Positions 15,864 through 24,423 of a stretch of 60,581 nt of DNA are shown here, piece by piece; the first letter of the stretch is position 1, and each line of letters starts with the position of its first letter. Position numbers and translations under genes: made by a program. Below the pieces are notes generated by a model, which had not been told where the DNA came from, did no database searches, and was given only the letters and a program-made list of their open reading frames with translations. Origin of the DNA: an uncultured Candidatus Actinomarina sp. (GTDB lineage Bacteria; Actinomycetota; Acidimicrobiia; Actinomarinales; Actinomarinaceae); contig CACJPC010000004.1 in assembly GCA_902595195.1 (NCBI GenBank), positions 1 through 60,581 of the forward strand, read 5' to 3'.

Positions 15864-17057
15864 CTATTTAATAAAATTAATTAGGTCCCAAATTGCATTA
15901 TTTACTGCTCTATTAATAATATCTTCTCTGCTACCCCTTAATTTATGGTAGAAATTTACTGTTTCCTTATTGTTAGAAATTGCAATAAATATTTCTCCAA
16001 TTTTGTAATTACTTGAAGGAATAGGCCCTGCTTCCCCGAGTATGGCTAAAGAAATCGAAGATTTATACTTTTTAATTGATTTTTCTGAAAGTTCTTTAGA
16101 CAATGTCTCCCAATCATCTGAAATATCATCGGAAAGATATTCTTTCTTAGCTTCATTAGAATATAGAGTATTCGCAGCTAATAATATTGAACTGGATCCA
16201 GGGTAATTAATTATTTCAGAGGATAAGTTACCTCCCGTTATGCTTTCGACTAAAGATAAAGATAAATTCTTTTCTTTCAATAAATTAAATAAAGCTTTAG
16301 AAGCAGGAATATTTTGATAACCAATTATTGAATCTTTAAAGGAATCTTCTAAATGTGTTAAAAATTCTTTTAGATTAACTTTATCAATTGAATTTTTATC
16401 ATATCTGAGTTTAATGATTCCTTTACTTGCTAAGTAAGCTAAATCTAAGCCTTCAGGTTTAAATTTATTAATTTCTTCAGCTAATGATGATTCTGCTTGA
16501 TTAAAAAATAAAACAAACTCATATTCTTTATTAGTAGTGGAAAAATTATCTTTTAATAAAGGTACAACTTCATCAATCACTAAAGGATTAAATTCTCTGG
16601 GAGGACCAGGAAGAATAAAAATATATTTTCCACTATGTTTTATTAGTATCCCTGGAGCTGTTCCTTGAGAGTTGATCAATTTTGTTGATCCCACAGGGAT
16701 TTGAGCTTGTTTTATGTTTGTTTCTGGCATAGTGAAACCTCTTGCTTCCCATCTAGATTTCATCCAAGATAAGTGCTCTTCGTCGACTTCTAAATCTATC
16801 TCTAAAGCACTGCAAATAACTTCTTTTGTAAAATCATCTTCTGTTGGGCCAATTCCCCCACATGAAATAATTACATCATTTTTATCGAATAATTTTAAGA
16901 ATTCGTCTTTTATGATTTCTTTTTTATCAGGTACAGTAACTTCAGAAGATAATATAAAACCATTGTTGTAAAGTGTTTGGCCTAGAGACGATAGATTTGT
17001 GTTAACAGTATCACCTAACAATAATTCTGTACCAACGCTTAATAGTGCTATATTCAC
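15864..17057 (-). CDS. cinA: CinA family competence/damage-inducible protein
   Basis: About 397 aa. The N-terminal molybdopterin-binding-like domain has LLSVGTELLLGDTVNTN and SCGGIGPTEDDFT; the C-terminal PncC-like nicotinamide-nucleotide amidase domain has SLVESITGGNLSSEI. Bacterial CinA proteins recycle NMN and/or act on ADP-ribose; the recA neighbourhood is classic. Three start codons compete: TTG 17087 (track), GTG 17066 and GTG 17057. I prefer 17057 because the family normally begins only a few residues before the AVGTELLLG motif. The C-terminal domain is diverged (YSNEAKKEYL in place of the usual Y...K..LGV). Confidence 0.88.
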   Translation of the reverse strand: MNIALLSVGTELLLGDTVNTNLSSLGQTLYNNGFILSSEVTVPDKKEIIKDEFLKLFDKNDVIISCGGIGPTEDDFTKEVICSALEIDLEVDEEHLSWMKSRWEARGFTMPETNIKQAQIPVGSTKLINSQGTAPGILIKHSGKYIFILPGPPREFNPLVIDEVVPLLKDNFSTTNKEYEFVLFFNQAESSLAEEINKFKPEGLDLAYLASKGIIKLRYDKNSIDKVNLKEFLTHLEDSFKDSIIGYQNIPASKALFNLLKEKNLSLSLVESITGGNLSSEIINYPGSSSILLAANTLYSNEAKKEYLSDDISDDWETLSKELSEKSIKKYKSSISLAILGEAGPIPSSNYKIGEIFIAISNNKETVNFYHKLRGSREDIINRAVNNAIWDLINFIK

Positions 17058-17105
17058 AGTATTCACAATAGCAAAGTTATTATTCAATCATATTATGATT
17101 ATTTC

Positions 17106-17561
17106 ATGAAAAGATTTATATTAATTTTCCTCGTTTTTATAGCCTGTTCACAGGGTGCTGAAGTTGAAAGTGCAGAACCCATTAATGTAGTTTCGGATAG
17201 CTCTTTTTCATTTATAAATTCAGATCTTGTTGAAGATTCTGAAGACTTCACAAACAAAAAAACAATAATTGTCTTCTGGGCAGATTACTGAAGTGTTTGT
17301 AGACAGGAGTTGCCTGTCCTAGAAGCTGAATTAGAAAATCTACAAGAAGAATATGATATTATTGCTCTTGCTCACAGTGAGTATGGTCCAACTTTAGAGT
17401 GGGTAGATGAAAACTTAGAAGGTAAATTAAAAATTGGTTTTTCCACTCCTCAATTAAGAGATTATTTTAAAGTAGTTGGACAGCCTATAACTTTAATTCT
17501 AGATACAAATGGTGAAGTAATTTTTAGAGATTTTGGCGAAATAAAGTTTACAAATTTTTAA
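17106..17561 (+). CDS. Thioredoxin/TlpA-like lipoprotein, probable selenoprotein with UxxC active site
   Basis: The track splits this into 61-aa and 83-aa pieces, but both are in the same frame, separated by one TGA at 17289-17291. Read through, it is a 151-aa TlpA-like protein: signal peptide with lipobox FIAC (Cys14), FWADY-U-SVCRQELPVLEAE with the TGA at the first position of the CxxC motif (residue 62), and the cis-Pro strand VVGQPITLILD. A perfect 6-bp hairpin begins 11 bases after the TGA. The protein should act in thiol/selenol redox chemistry outside the membrane. Sec insertion is inferred; a nonsense mutation of TGT or TGC is the alternative. Divergent from cinA; phnD follows after 61 bases. 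Confidence 0.72.
17289..17318 (+). promoter_or_regulatory. Candidate bacterial SECIS element (UGA plus downstream hairpin)
   Basis: TGA 17289-17291 is followed by the stem GACAGG (17302-17307), loop AGTTG and CCTGTC (17313-17318). The loop begins 17 bases after the TGA and has G as its second base. Both agree with the general bacterial SECIS description: apical loop roughly 16-37 nt from UGA and a G among the first loop bases. The hairpin lies inside the coding sequence, as bacterial SECIS elements do. Confidence 0.65.
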
Positions 17562-17614
17562 CTTAACTTAAGATCCTTAAATCCTAAATATGTAATATGG
17601 GATTATAAGCTAGC

Positions 17615-17619
17615 GGAGG
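17615..17619 (+). promoter_or_regulatory. Ribosome binding site deciding the phnD start
   Basis: GGAGG is 6 nt from the ATG at 17626 but only 3 nt from the ATG at 17623, favouring the second of the tandem ATG codons. A strong Shine-Dalgarno like this is rare in the window and suggests high expression of the binding protein. Confidence 0.6.
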
Positions 17620-17625
17620 ATAATG

Positions 17626-18744
17626 ATGAAAAAATCATTACTACTTCTACTCTGTCTTGCATTAGTTGCTACTGCTTGTGGTGGCTCTGCTGAAGAGACT
17701 GTAGAAGAACCCGTTGCTACGGAAGAAGTCGAAACTTTAGAGGCTCCAGCAACCACTGCTGCGCCAACTTTAGATAAAATTGTTTTTGGCTTTGTACCTA
17801 GCGCGGAACAAGCCGAATTATTAGACAACATTCAACCAATGATGAAAGTTTTGACTGATGGTTTGGGTATTGAAGTTGAAGGATTTGTAACAAGTGACTA
17901 TTCAGGTCTACTAGTTGCAATGGGATCTGGTCAAGCTGACGTAGGTGCTTTTGCAACCTTGGGTTATGTAACAGCAATGGAAGCATTTCCAAGAAGATTT
18001 GAAGCAATTGCTAAATCAGTAAGGTATGGCTCTGGATCGTATCACGGAACATTCTGGACAACAGACGCAAGTATTTGTGATTCTCCACCAGTTATAGGTG
18101 CTTTTGAAAATATCAATGGTGTACCAACTCTAGTAACTGGTTCAGAAACAACTCCACCTGATGTAAAAGCTCTACAGGTAGGTTGGGGATTTGGTGATTC
18201 TGGGTTAATCCCAGAAGTTCGAGACGGTGTTACAACTAGTCCTGGACTTGCTTGCGAAGCAGATCTATCTGTTATGTTGGGAGAGGAAGTACTTTTTGTT
18301 GAAGAAGGTTCAACATCAGGTTACTTATATCCATCTCTACAACTTAAAAAAGCAGGAATTGATTATACAAGTGATATAACTCAAAGATTTGCTGGTTCAC
18401 ATGATGGTGTTATTGCTGGTCTTTATAATGGTGATGCAAAGTTTGGTGTTACATATGATGACGCAAGAAGAACATTAAGAAAAACAAATGCTGATGTAGG
18501 CGAAAAAGTCATAGCATTTGCAATTACAGAAGAAATACCAAATGATGTGATTGCAGTTAGAACAGATTTGCCTGAAGATATTAAACAGCAAATTTATGAT
18601 ATTTTAGCTGAATATATTGCTACTGAAGAAGGTAGAGCCATAATGGATGAAATTTATGGATGGACTGATTTAGTGCCTGCAGAAAACTCAGAGTTTGATG
18701 TGGTTAGAGAAGCAGCAGAAGAATTTGGTCTTTACGACGACTAA
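17626..18744 (+). CDS. phnD: Phosphonate/phosphate-type ABC transporter substrate-binding lipoprotein (PhnD family)
   Basis: About 372 aa. Lipoprotein signal with lipobox LVATAC followed by a Glu/Thr-rich linker. The mature part has FGFVPSAEQAELL, SGQADVGAFATLGYVTAME and TYDDARRTLRKTNADVGEK, matching the PhnD/PtxB/HtxB group that binds phosphonates, phosphite or related P compounds. An insertion around VLVTGSETTPPDVKALQ... makes it longer than E. coli PhnD. Ligand cannot be read from sequence. It is followed by a strong intrinsic terminator and then by the ATPase and two permeases on the same strand, so it is the first gene of a phn-type operon. Confidence 0.85.
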   Translation: MKKSLLLLLCLALVATACGGSAEETVEEPVATEEVETLEAPATTAAPTLDKIVFGFVPSAEQAELLDNIQPMMKVLTDGLGIEVEGFVTSDYSGLLVAMGSGQADVGAFATLGYVTAMEAFPRRFEAIAKSVRYGSGSYHGTFWTTDASICDSPPVIGAFENINGVPTLVTGSETTPPDVKALQVGWGFGDSGLIPEVRDGVTTSPGLACEADLSVMLGEEVLFVEEGSTSGYLYPSLQLKKAGIDYTSDITQRFAGSHDGVIAGLYNGDAKFGVTYDDARRTLRKTNADVGEKVIAFAITEEIPNDVIAVRTDLPEDIKQQIYDILAEYIATEEGRAIMDEIYGWTDLVPAENSEFDVVREAAEEFGLYDD

Positions 18745-18751
18745 TTAATAT

Positions 18752-18788
18752 AAAACTAGGGCAGTTATTACTGCCCTAGTTTTTTTTT
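18752..18788 (+). terminator. Intrinsic terminator between phnD and phnC
   Basis: ACTAGGGCAG, loop TTATTA, CTGCCCTAGT, then an unbroken T run: a 10-bp GC-containing stem plus U tract. It ends 7 nt before the phnC ATG, so it probably stops most transcripts after the binding-protein gene and lets a fraction read on. Confidence 0.88.
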
Positions 18789-18795
18789 GAAAATT

Positions 18796-19566
18796 ATGAT
18801 TGAATTTAAAAACGTAAGTGTTACATATCCGGGTGGAGTAAAAGCATTAAATAATGTTTCTTTGGATATAGATGAGGGTGACTTTGTCATCATTGTAGGT
18901 ATGTCTGGAGCGGGTAAATCAACTTTGTTAAGAACTGTTAATAACTTAGTGAAGCCCACTGAAGGAGATGTAATTGTTGATTCTCGAAATGTTACCAATG
19001 CCTCAAAAAAAGAACTAAAAATTATTAGATCAGATATTGGAATGATTTTTCAAACTTTCAATTTAGTGAATAGATCATCTGTATTAAAAAATGTTTTAAC
19101 CGGAAGATTAAGCCAAGTTTCTTCACTTCGTTCTATATTTGGATTATGGCCGAAAGATGATAAAGAAATTGCATTTGAATCATTAAACAAAGTAGAAATA
19201 TTAGAAAAAGCATACGTTAGAGGATCGAATTTGTCAGGTGGTCAGCAACAAAGAGTAGGAATTGCTAGAGCTCTTGCACAAAAACCCAAAGTGATGTTAG
19301 CAGATGAACCGGTAGCATCATTGGATCCTATAACCTCAAGGGTTGTAATGAAGTACTTAAAAGAAATAAACCAGGAACTAGGCATTACGACAATTGTTAA
19401 TTTACATTTCTTAGACCTCGCAAAAGAGTTTGGTGAAAGATTAATCGGTCTCAAAGATGGAGAACTTGTGTATGACGGTAAAGTTAACGATGTTAGCGAT
19501 AAAGATTTTGAAAATATTTATGGTAGAGCAATAAAATCTTCGGATTTATTAGGAGAAGATGATTAA
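18796..19566 (+). CDS. phnC: Phosphonate-type ABC transporter ATP-binding protein
   Basis: About 256 aa. Walker A GMSGAGKST, Q-loop MIFQTFNLV, signature LSGGQQQRVGIARAL, Walker B VMLADEPVASLDP and the switch histidine in VNLHFLDLA. Closest in layout to PhnC. The track's TTG (18787) lies inside the T tract of the terminator; the ATG at 18796 is preferred. It energises import together with the two PhnE-type permeases that follow; its stop overlaps the first permease start by eight bases. Confidence 0.92.
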   Translation: MIEFKNVSVTYPGGVKALNNVSLDIDEGDFVIIVGMSGAGKSTLLRTVNNLVKPTEGDVIVDSRNVTNASKKELKIIRSDIGMIFQTFNLVNRSSVLKNVLTGRLSQVSSLRSIFGLWPKDDKEIAFESLNKVEILEKAYVRGSNLSGGQQQRVGIARALAQKPKVMLADEPVASLDPITSRVVMKYLKEINQELGITTIVNLHFLDLAKEFGERLIGLKDGELVYDGKVNDVSDKDFENIYGRAIKSSDLLGEDD

Positions 19567-20341
19567 AGTACCTAAGAAGCCTTTACCTTCTTTACTAACA
19601 GTAATTGGATATCCATTCGCTATTGCCCTGACTATTTTTTCTTTTTTTCAAGTTGGATTTAATATAGAAGACTTCAAAAGAAATTGGGAAAATAGAAAAC
19701 TTGTTACAGATACATTATTTGACCCTAAGTGGGAATGGGCAATCGAAAATGCGTCTCAAGCTTTACTAGAAACTATACAGATTGCAATTCTCGCAAGTAT
19801 TCTTGGTTGTTTTATTGCTTTACCTCTATCTTTCTATGCATCAAGGGCAACTAATCAAACAACAGTTACTTATTTAATTTATAAATCTTTTCTTAATTTC
19901 ATTAGAACTATTCCAGACTTATTTTGGGCAATGCTTTTTACAGTTGCTGTTGGGTTAGGGCCATTTGCAGGAGTGCTTGCCTTAGTAATGTTTTCTATGG
20001 CAATCATGGGGAAATTATTATCAGAGACAATTGATAGTATTGATCTAGGACCTTTGGAAGCAGCTAAAGCAAGTGGTGCTAAACACAATCAAGCTGTATT
20101 TACTTCTGCACTTCCGCAAATTCTTCCAAACTTTACAGCTTATTTTTTATATATTTTTGAACTTTGTATTAGAGCATCCGTTATTTTAGGACTAGTTGGT
20201 GCCGGTGGTGTAGGTAGGATAATTGAGACCCAAAGAATCTTCTTAAGGTTTGATAGAATATCGCCAATAATTGTTTTAATTCTTGTAGCAGTAATTGCTA
20301 TCGAACAATTTAGCGTTTGGTTAAGAAGAAAAATTTTATGA
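19559..20341 (+). CDS. phnE: Phosphonate-type ABC transporter permease 1
   Basis: 260 aa with about five to six membrane helices. The BPD-transport EAA loop is present as LEAAKASGAKHNQAVFTSALPQI, and GLVGAGGVGRIIE is the PhnE C-terminal signature. The N-terminus has an extra extracytoplasmic segment between the first two helices (FKRNWENRKLVTDTLFDPKWEW). GGAGAAG immediately precedes the ATG. The stop overlaps the ATG of the second permease as ATGA, indicating coupled translation and probably a heterodimeric channel. Confidence 0.92.
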   Translation: MIKVPKKPLPSLLTVIGYPFAIALTIFSFFQVGFNIEDFKRNWENRKLVTDTLFDPKWEWAIENASQALLETIQIAILASILGCFIALPLSFYASRATNQTTVTYLIYKSFLNFIRTIPDLFWAMLFTVAVGLGPFAGVLALVMFSMAIMGKLLSETIDSIDLGPLEAAKASGAKHNQAVFTSALPQILPNFTAYFLYIFELCIRASVILGLVGAGGVGRIIETQRIFLRFDRISPIIVLILVAVIAIEQFSVWLRRKIL

Positions 20342-21141
20342 AAATACCTAAACAACCGGTTAATCAAAGAGTATTAAAGTACCTAATAACAGTTCTAATT
20401 GTTGCAGGATCAATTTGGTCCGCTTCAGGTCTGGAGATTACACCTGAGAGATTTTTATCAGCTCCTAGTAAGGTTTGGATACTTGTAACTGCAATGTTCC
20501 CTCTAGATTTATCACAAGAGGCTATTGACAGAATAGTTCCAAAAGTCGGTGAATCCCTTTTCATTGCTTGGGCTGGAACTGTTATTGGTGCAATATTTAG
20601 TTTTCCAATATCTTTTTTAGCAGCTAATAATGTTTCTTTAAATTCTTTCAGCAGAGCAACTAAACAGGTACTTAATGTAATTAGAGCATTTCCTGAATTG
20701 ATTTTGGCTTTTGTGCTCTTACCGATAACAGGACTTGGTCCTTTAACTGGAACATTAGCTGTTGGAATACATTCAATTGGTACATTAGGAAAATTGTCTT
20801 CAGAAGTGATTGAAGGAATTGATGAAGGTCCTCTTGAATCGATCAAGTCTTCTGGCGGTAGCAAGTTAAATGAACTTTTTTTTGGAGTAATACCACAAGT
20901 TATGCCGACAATAACATCTTATTGGTTATATAGATTTGAAATTAATTTAAGAGCATCAGCAGTATTAGGCGTTGTTGGTGCAGGTGGTGTTGGAGCAGAA
21001 TTAATTAATCAATTACGTTTTAGAGATTTTCCTCGAGCAGGCACAGTATTAGTAGTAACAATACTTATGGTTTTAATCGTAGATACAATTTCTGCGGCTA
21101 TAAGAAAAAGGATAATTAAGGGTAGAGAAATAAAAGTTTAG
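20338..21141 (+). CDS. phnE: Phosphonate-type ABC transporter permease 2
   Basis: 267 aa, a PhnE paralogue of the preceding gene with the EAA-type loop PLESIKSSGGSKLNELFFGVIPQV and C-terminal GVVGAGGVGAELI. The track starts at a TTG seven codons earlier; the ATG overlapping the previous stop (ATGA) is the natural start. No C-P lyase, phosphonatase or phosphite dehydrogenase gene is present in the window, so the transported compound must be processed by enzymes encoded elsewhere. It abuts ftsK convergently with no spacer. Confidence 0.92.
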   Translation: MKIPKQPVNQRVLKYLITVLIVAGSIWSASGLEITPERFLSAPSKVWILVTAMFPLDLSQEAIDRIVPKVGESLFIAWAGTVIGAIFSFPISFLAANNVSLNSFSRATKQVLNVIRAFPELILAFVLLPITGLGPLTGTLAVGIHSIGTLGKLSSEVIEGIDEGPLESIKSSGGSKLNELFFGVIPQVMPTITSYWLYRFEINLRASAVLGVVGAGGVGAELINQLRFRDFPRAGTVLVVTILMVLIVDTISAAIRKRIIKGREIKV

Positions 21142-23505
21142 CTATTCGTACCAAGAATCATCATCTTCAGAATCAGAACTTTCAATAGTTACATCTTGAT
21201 TAACATCTTGTTCCTCGATTGATGATAAATTACCTGTTTCAAATTCTTCAACAGTAATCAAAACTTCTCTTGCTTTTGATCCTTCTGAAGGACCAACAAT
21301 ACCCTGAGCTTCAAGAATATCCATTAATCTTCCTGCTCTTGCAAATCCTACTCTAAGTTTTCTTTGAAGCATTGATGTAGAGCCTAATTGTGATCTTATA
21401 ACAAGTTCTTTAGCTGTAGCAATTAATTCTTCATCTTCGCCAAAATCTTCTTCAGAGGAAGTGATAGATTTCTTCTGTTCCTCTGTAACTGCAGGATTGT
21501 ATTGTGCTTCTTTTTGATCTTTAACCCATGAAACAACATCTTTAATTTCACCTTCAGTTACCCAAGCACCTTGAATACGTTCAAGTCTTGGGTTTGAGGC
21601 GGTCACAACTAACATATCCCCTAAACCTATAAGTTTCTCTGCTCCAGATTGATCAAGTATGACCCTTGAGTCTGTAGTAGAAGCAACTGAAAAAGCTAGC
21701 CTTGATGGAATATTTGCTTTCATAACTCCAGTAATAACATCTACAGATGGTCTTTGTGTAGCTACTACTAGGTGAATTCCAATTGCTCTAGCCATTTGTG
21801 CTAAACGTACAATTGCTGATTCGACTTCTCTTCCTGCCACCATCATTAGATCATTTAATTCGTCAATGAATAGAACTATATAAGGAAATCGATCGAATTT
21901 ATCTTCATCGAGCAAACCAGCATCAAATTTTTCATGATAACCATTGATATCTCTGACTTGTCCGTCGGCAAGCAAATCATACCTTCTATCCATTTCTGCT
22001 ACTGCCCAACTCAGAGCATCGACAGCTTTTTTAGGATTAGTAATAACTTTTGTAAGTAGATGAGGTACATCATTGTATTGACCTAATTCAACCCTCTTAG
22101 GATCAACCATAACCATTTTGACATCATCAGGGTTAGTGCGAATCAATAATGAAGTAACAATAGAGTTAATACAGGAGGATTTACCAGCACCAGTTTGACC
22201 TGCAATTAAAACATGTGGTAGTTCTGAAAGATTCAAAAGTCTAGGTTTACCAGCAATATCTAAGCCTAATCCAACATTAAGAGGATGAGTTAATTTAGCA
22301 GCTTCACTAGAAGATAACACATCTCCTAGCGATACAAGTTTCCTTTGTCTATTCGGTATCTCTATTCCAATTGCACTTCTACCAGGAATAGGAGCAAGCA
22401 ATCTGACATCTGGAGTTGCTAGTGCATATGCAATATCATGAGATAAAGATGTAACTTTTGAAACTTTTACACCTGGTGCTAGTTCAATTTCATACCTAGT
22501 GACAGTAGGTCCAGGAACAACATTTGTTAGCTCTGCTTCTACTCCGTGTTCCTTTAATAATTGAGTTAAATCTTTAGCCGTCTCTTGTAACAATTTTTTA
22601 GATGTAGACAGAGATGAACCCTGTTTCAACAAACTTACTGGAGGTAATTTATAATCTTTAGAGGATTTAGTCTTATTGTTAACTTTTGAGGTTGATTTAA
22701 CTTTTTTTTGTTTGAAATCTGTAAAATTTGAAACATTTTCAACTTTTTCTTTTAGTTTATTTTTTCCATTTTCAATATTATTAATTTTTTCATTATTAGT
22801 TGAATCATCCTCAGTTTCTAAAATGTTTTCAAATTGTAAACTATTAGCTTCTTTTCTTGCCAAAAAGAATGCATAAATAAATTTATAAATATATTTAAAA
22901 ACAGCCTGAACTCCACCAATAAGATCTTTTAATTCAATATCAGTCATATATAAAACTGAAATAACTAGTCCAATTAAGAGTAGAGTATGCGTCATTTCCA
23001 AACCAAAAAAGTTAGTTAATGGATGAACGATAAATGCTGATATGTGACCACCAGATTTAGTTATTAATTCAGAACCAGCGCTAATTGGTACTGGCTCAGA
23101 ATGAATAAGGGAATGAAAAGCTGCTGAAGATACAATTTGTACCCAGAAAGTTCCAATTAAAACTTTTTGTGATTTTACTGTTTCTTTATCACGAATCAAT
23201 ATTGCTGAACCATATAAGAAAAGTACAGGCATTGCATAAATTCCATAACCAAAACACCATTCAAGAGTTCTGTAAACGATTTCTCCAACAGGACCACCTT
23301 TTTGAAATATAGATAACGTAATTAACGCAGCAAATGTAAACATAAATATCGCTACTGCTTGATAAGATTGGACGAATTTAGATAGAGTACTAGATGTTGT
23401 AGATTTAAGTGTAGTTACTGCCCTGTCTACATTTATTAACTTGTTTTGTTTAGACACCCGCTTACGCCCATTCACCCTTTTGCGAGTGGATGTCTTTACA
23501 GCCAC
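21142..23505 (-). CDS. ftsK: DNA translocase FtsK
   Basis: 787 aa. Four N-terminal membrane helices, a linker rich in Lys/Asn/Ser, then the RecA-like motor with Walker A AGQTGAGKSS (around residue 435) and LFIDELNDLMM, and a C-terminal winged-helix gamma domain (IRSQLGSTSMLQRKLRVGFARAGRLMDILE) for reading polar chromosome motifs. Couples septation and terminus segregation with XerC-type recombinases. The start is GTG at 23505 with TATAAT 5 nt upstream, apparently a leaderless mRNA. Confidence 0.96.
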   Translation of the reverse strand: MAVKTSTRKRVNGRKRVSKQNKLINVDRAVTTLKSTTSSTLSKFVQSYQAVAIFMFTFAALITLSIFQKGGPVGEIVYRTLEWCFGYGIYAMPVLFLYGSAILIRDKETVKSQKVLIGTFWVQIVSSAAFHSLIHSEPVPISAGSELITKSGGHISAFIVHPLTNFFGLEMTHTLLLIGLVISVLYMTDIELKDLIGGVQAVFKYIYKFIYAFFLARKEANSLQFENILETEDDSTNNEKINNIENGKNKLKEKVENVSNFTDFKQKKVKSTSKVNNKTKSSKDYKLPPVSLLKQGSSLSTSKKLLQETAKDLTQLLKEHGVEAELTNVVPGPTVTRYEIELAPGVKVSKVTSLSHDIAYALATPDVRLLAPIPGRSAIGIEIPNRQRKLVSLGDVLSSSEAAKLTHPLNVGLGLDIAGKPRLLNLSELPHVLIAGQTGAGKSSCINSIVTSLLIRTNPDDVKMVMVDPKRVELGQYNDVPHLLTKVITNPKKAVDALSWAVAEMDRRYDLLADGQVRDINGYHEKFDAGLLDEDKFDRFPYIVLFIDELNDLMMVAGREVESAIVRLAQMARAIGIHLVVATQRPSVDVITGVMKANIPSRLAFSVASTTDSRVILDQSGAEKLIGLGDMLVVTASNPRLERIQGAWVTEGEIKDVVSWVKDQKEAQYNPAVTEEQKKSITSSEEDFGEDEELIATAKELVIRSQLGSTSMLQRKLRVGFARAGRLMDILEAQGIVGPSEGSKAREVLITVEEFETGNLSSIEEQDVNQDVTIESSDSEDDDSWYE

Positions 23506-23510
23506 GAAGT

Positions 23511-23516
23511 ATTATA
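23511..23516 (-). promoter_or_regulatory. -10 box for a leaderless start of ftsK
   Basis: TATAAT on the minus strand, 5 nt before the GTG start of ftsK and outside the dapA gene. Confidence 0.5.
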
Positions 23517-23539
23517 CCATAAAAAAAGGTAGAAAAAGT

Positions 23540-24421
23540 TTAATTATTCGTAATTTTTTGGAAATTTTCCAATAACTTACTAGCTAAATCATCTGAAACG
23601 TTAGTGATAGGCATTAGAGGTGATCCAACATCTTCCCAAGTTTCTGTAAGTAAGTATTTGACTGGACCTGGACTAGGTTCTTCAAATAATAAATCAAAAA
23701 AAGGTAAAAGTTGAGTTTGCAATTGTTCAGCTAATTTAATCTCATCGTTAAGAACATGATTTATTAAATTGAAAATTTCATTACCAACAACATGTGAAGC
23801 AACAGAGACTACACCTTTTCCACCCATCTTCATGAACTCTATAGTCTCACCATCATTACCCGAATAGATATCAACTTTGTCCTTAAGTACTTCTAGTTCA
23901 GTTTTAGAAAAATTTAAATCCCCTACTGCGTCTTTGATCGAATGTATTCCGATATCATCAACAAGTTTTTCTAAAGTATCTATTTCTATTAGTGTTGCTG
24001 TTCTTCCAGGAATATTGTAAGCCATAATCGGCAAATCAGTATTTTTTGAAATCTGTTCAAAATGTTGCAAAATTCCAAATTGTGATGGTTTTGAATAATA
24101 CGGTGTAACAATCATAATTCCATCTACACCTAGATCATTTGCCATTTTTGTATACTCTATAGATTCTCTAGTTGAGTATGTACCAGTGCCAGCAATTATC
24201 TTTGCTTTATCTCCAACTGAATCTTTGGCAGTTGAATAAATGATTTTTCTATCTTCTTTTGTTAAATTTGGAGACTCTCCAGTAGTTCCTGACAAAACTA
24301 ATCCATCAGATTTTTCATGAACTAATTTTCTGCATAGTCTCCACAAAGTATCAGTGCTGAGCACACCATTGGAATCAAATGGGGTTATTACTGCTGTTAA
24401 AAGCTTTCCGAAATCGCTCAT
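23540..24421 (-). CDS. dapA: 4-hydroxy-tetrahydrodipicolinate synthase
   Basis: 293 aa, normal length. The class-I-aldolase-type barrel shows SGTTGESPNLT, the catalytic tyrosine in VTPYYSKPS, YNIPGRT, and the Schiff-base lysine in HSIKDAVGDL. Condenses pyruvate with aspartate semialdehyde, first committed step to lysine and meso-DAP. Two bases separate it from dapB upstream; the pair forms one transcript, with ftsK beyond. Confidence 0.96.
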   Translation of the reverse strand: MSDFGKLLTAVITPFDSNGVLSTDTLWRLCRKLVHEKSDGLVLSGTTGESPNLTKEDRKIIYSTAKDSVGDKAKIIAGTGTYSTRESIEYTKMANDLGVDGIMIVTPYYSKPSQFGILQHFEQISKNTDLPIMAYNIPGRTATLIEIDTLEKLVDDIGIHSIKDAVGDLNFSKTELEVLKDKVDIYSGNDGETIEFMKMGGKGVVSVASHVVGNEIFNLINHVLNDEIKLAEQLQTQLLPFFDLLFEEPSPGPVKYLLTETWEDVGSPLMPITNVSDDLASKLLENFQKITNN

Positions 24422-24423
24422 AA

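Noticed and set aside
17106-17561. TGA reassigned to a sense codon genome-wide
   Set aside because: TGA serves as a normal stop for several genes here, for example those ending at 20341, 31412 and 232, so only a context-dependent reading is plausible.
20364-20864. 166-aa minus-strand ORF within the second phnE
   Set aside because: Antisense shadow; the plus-strand permease motifs are clear.
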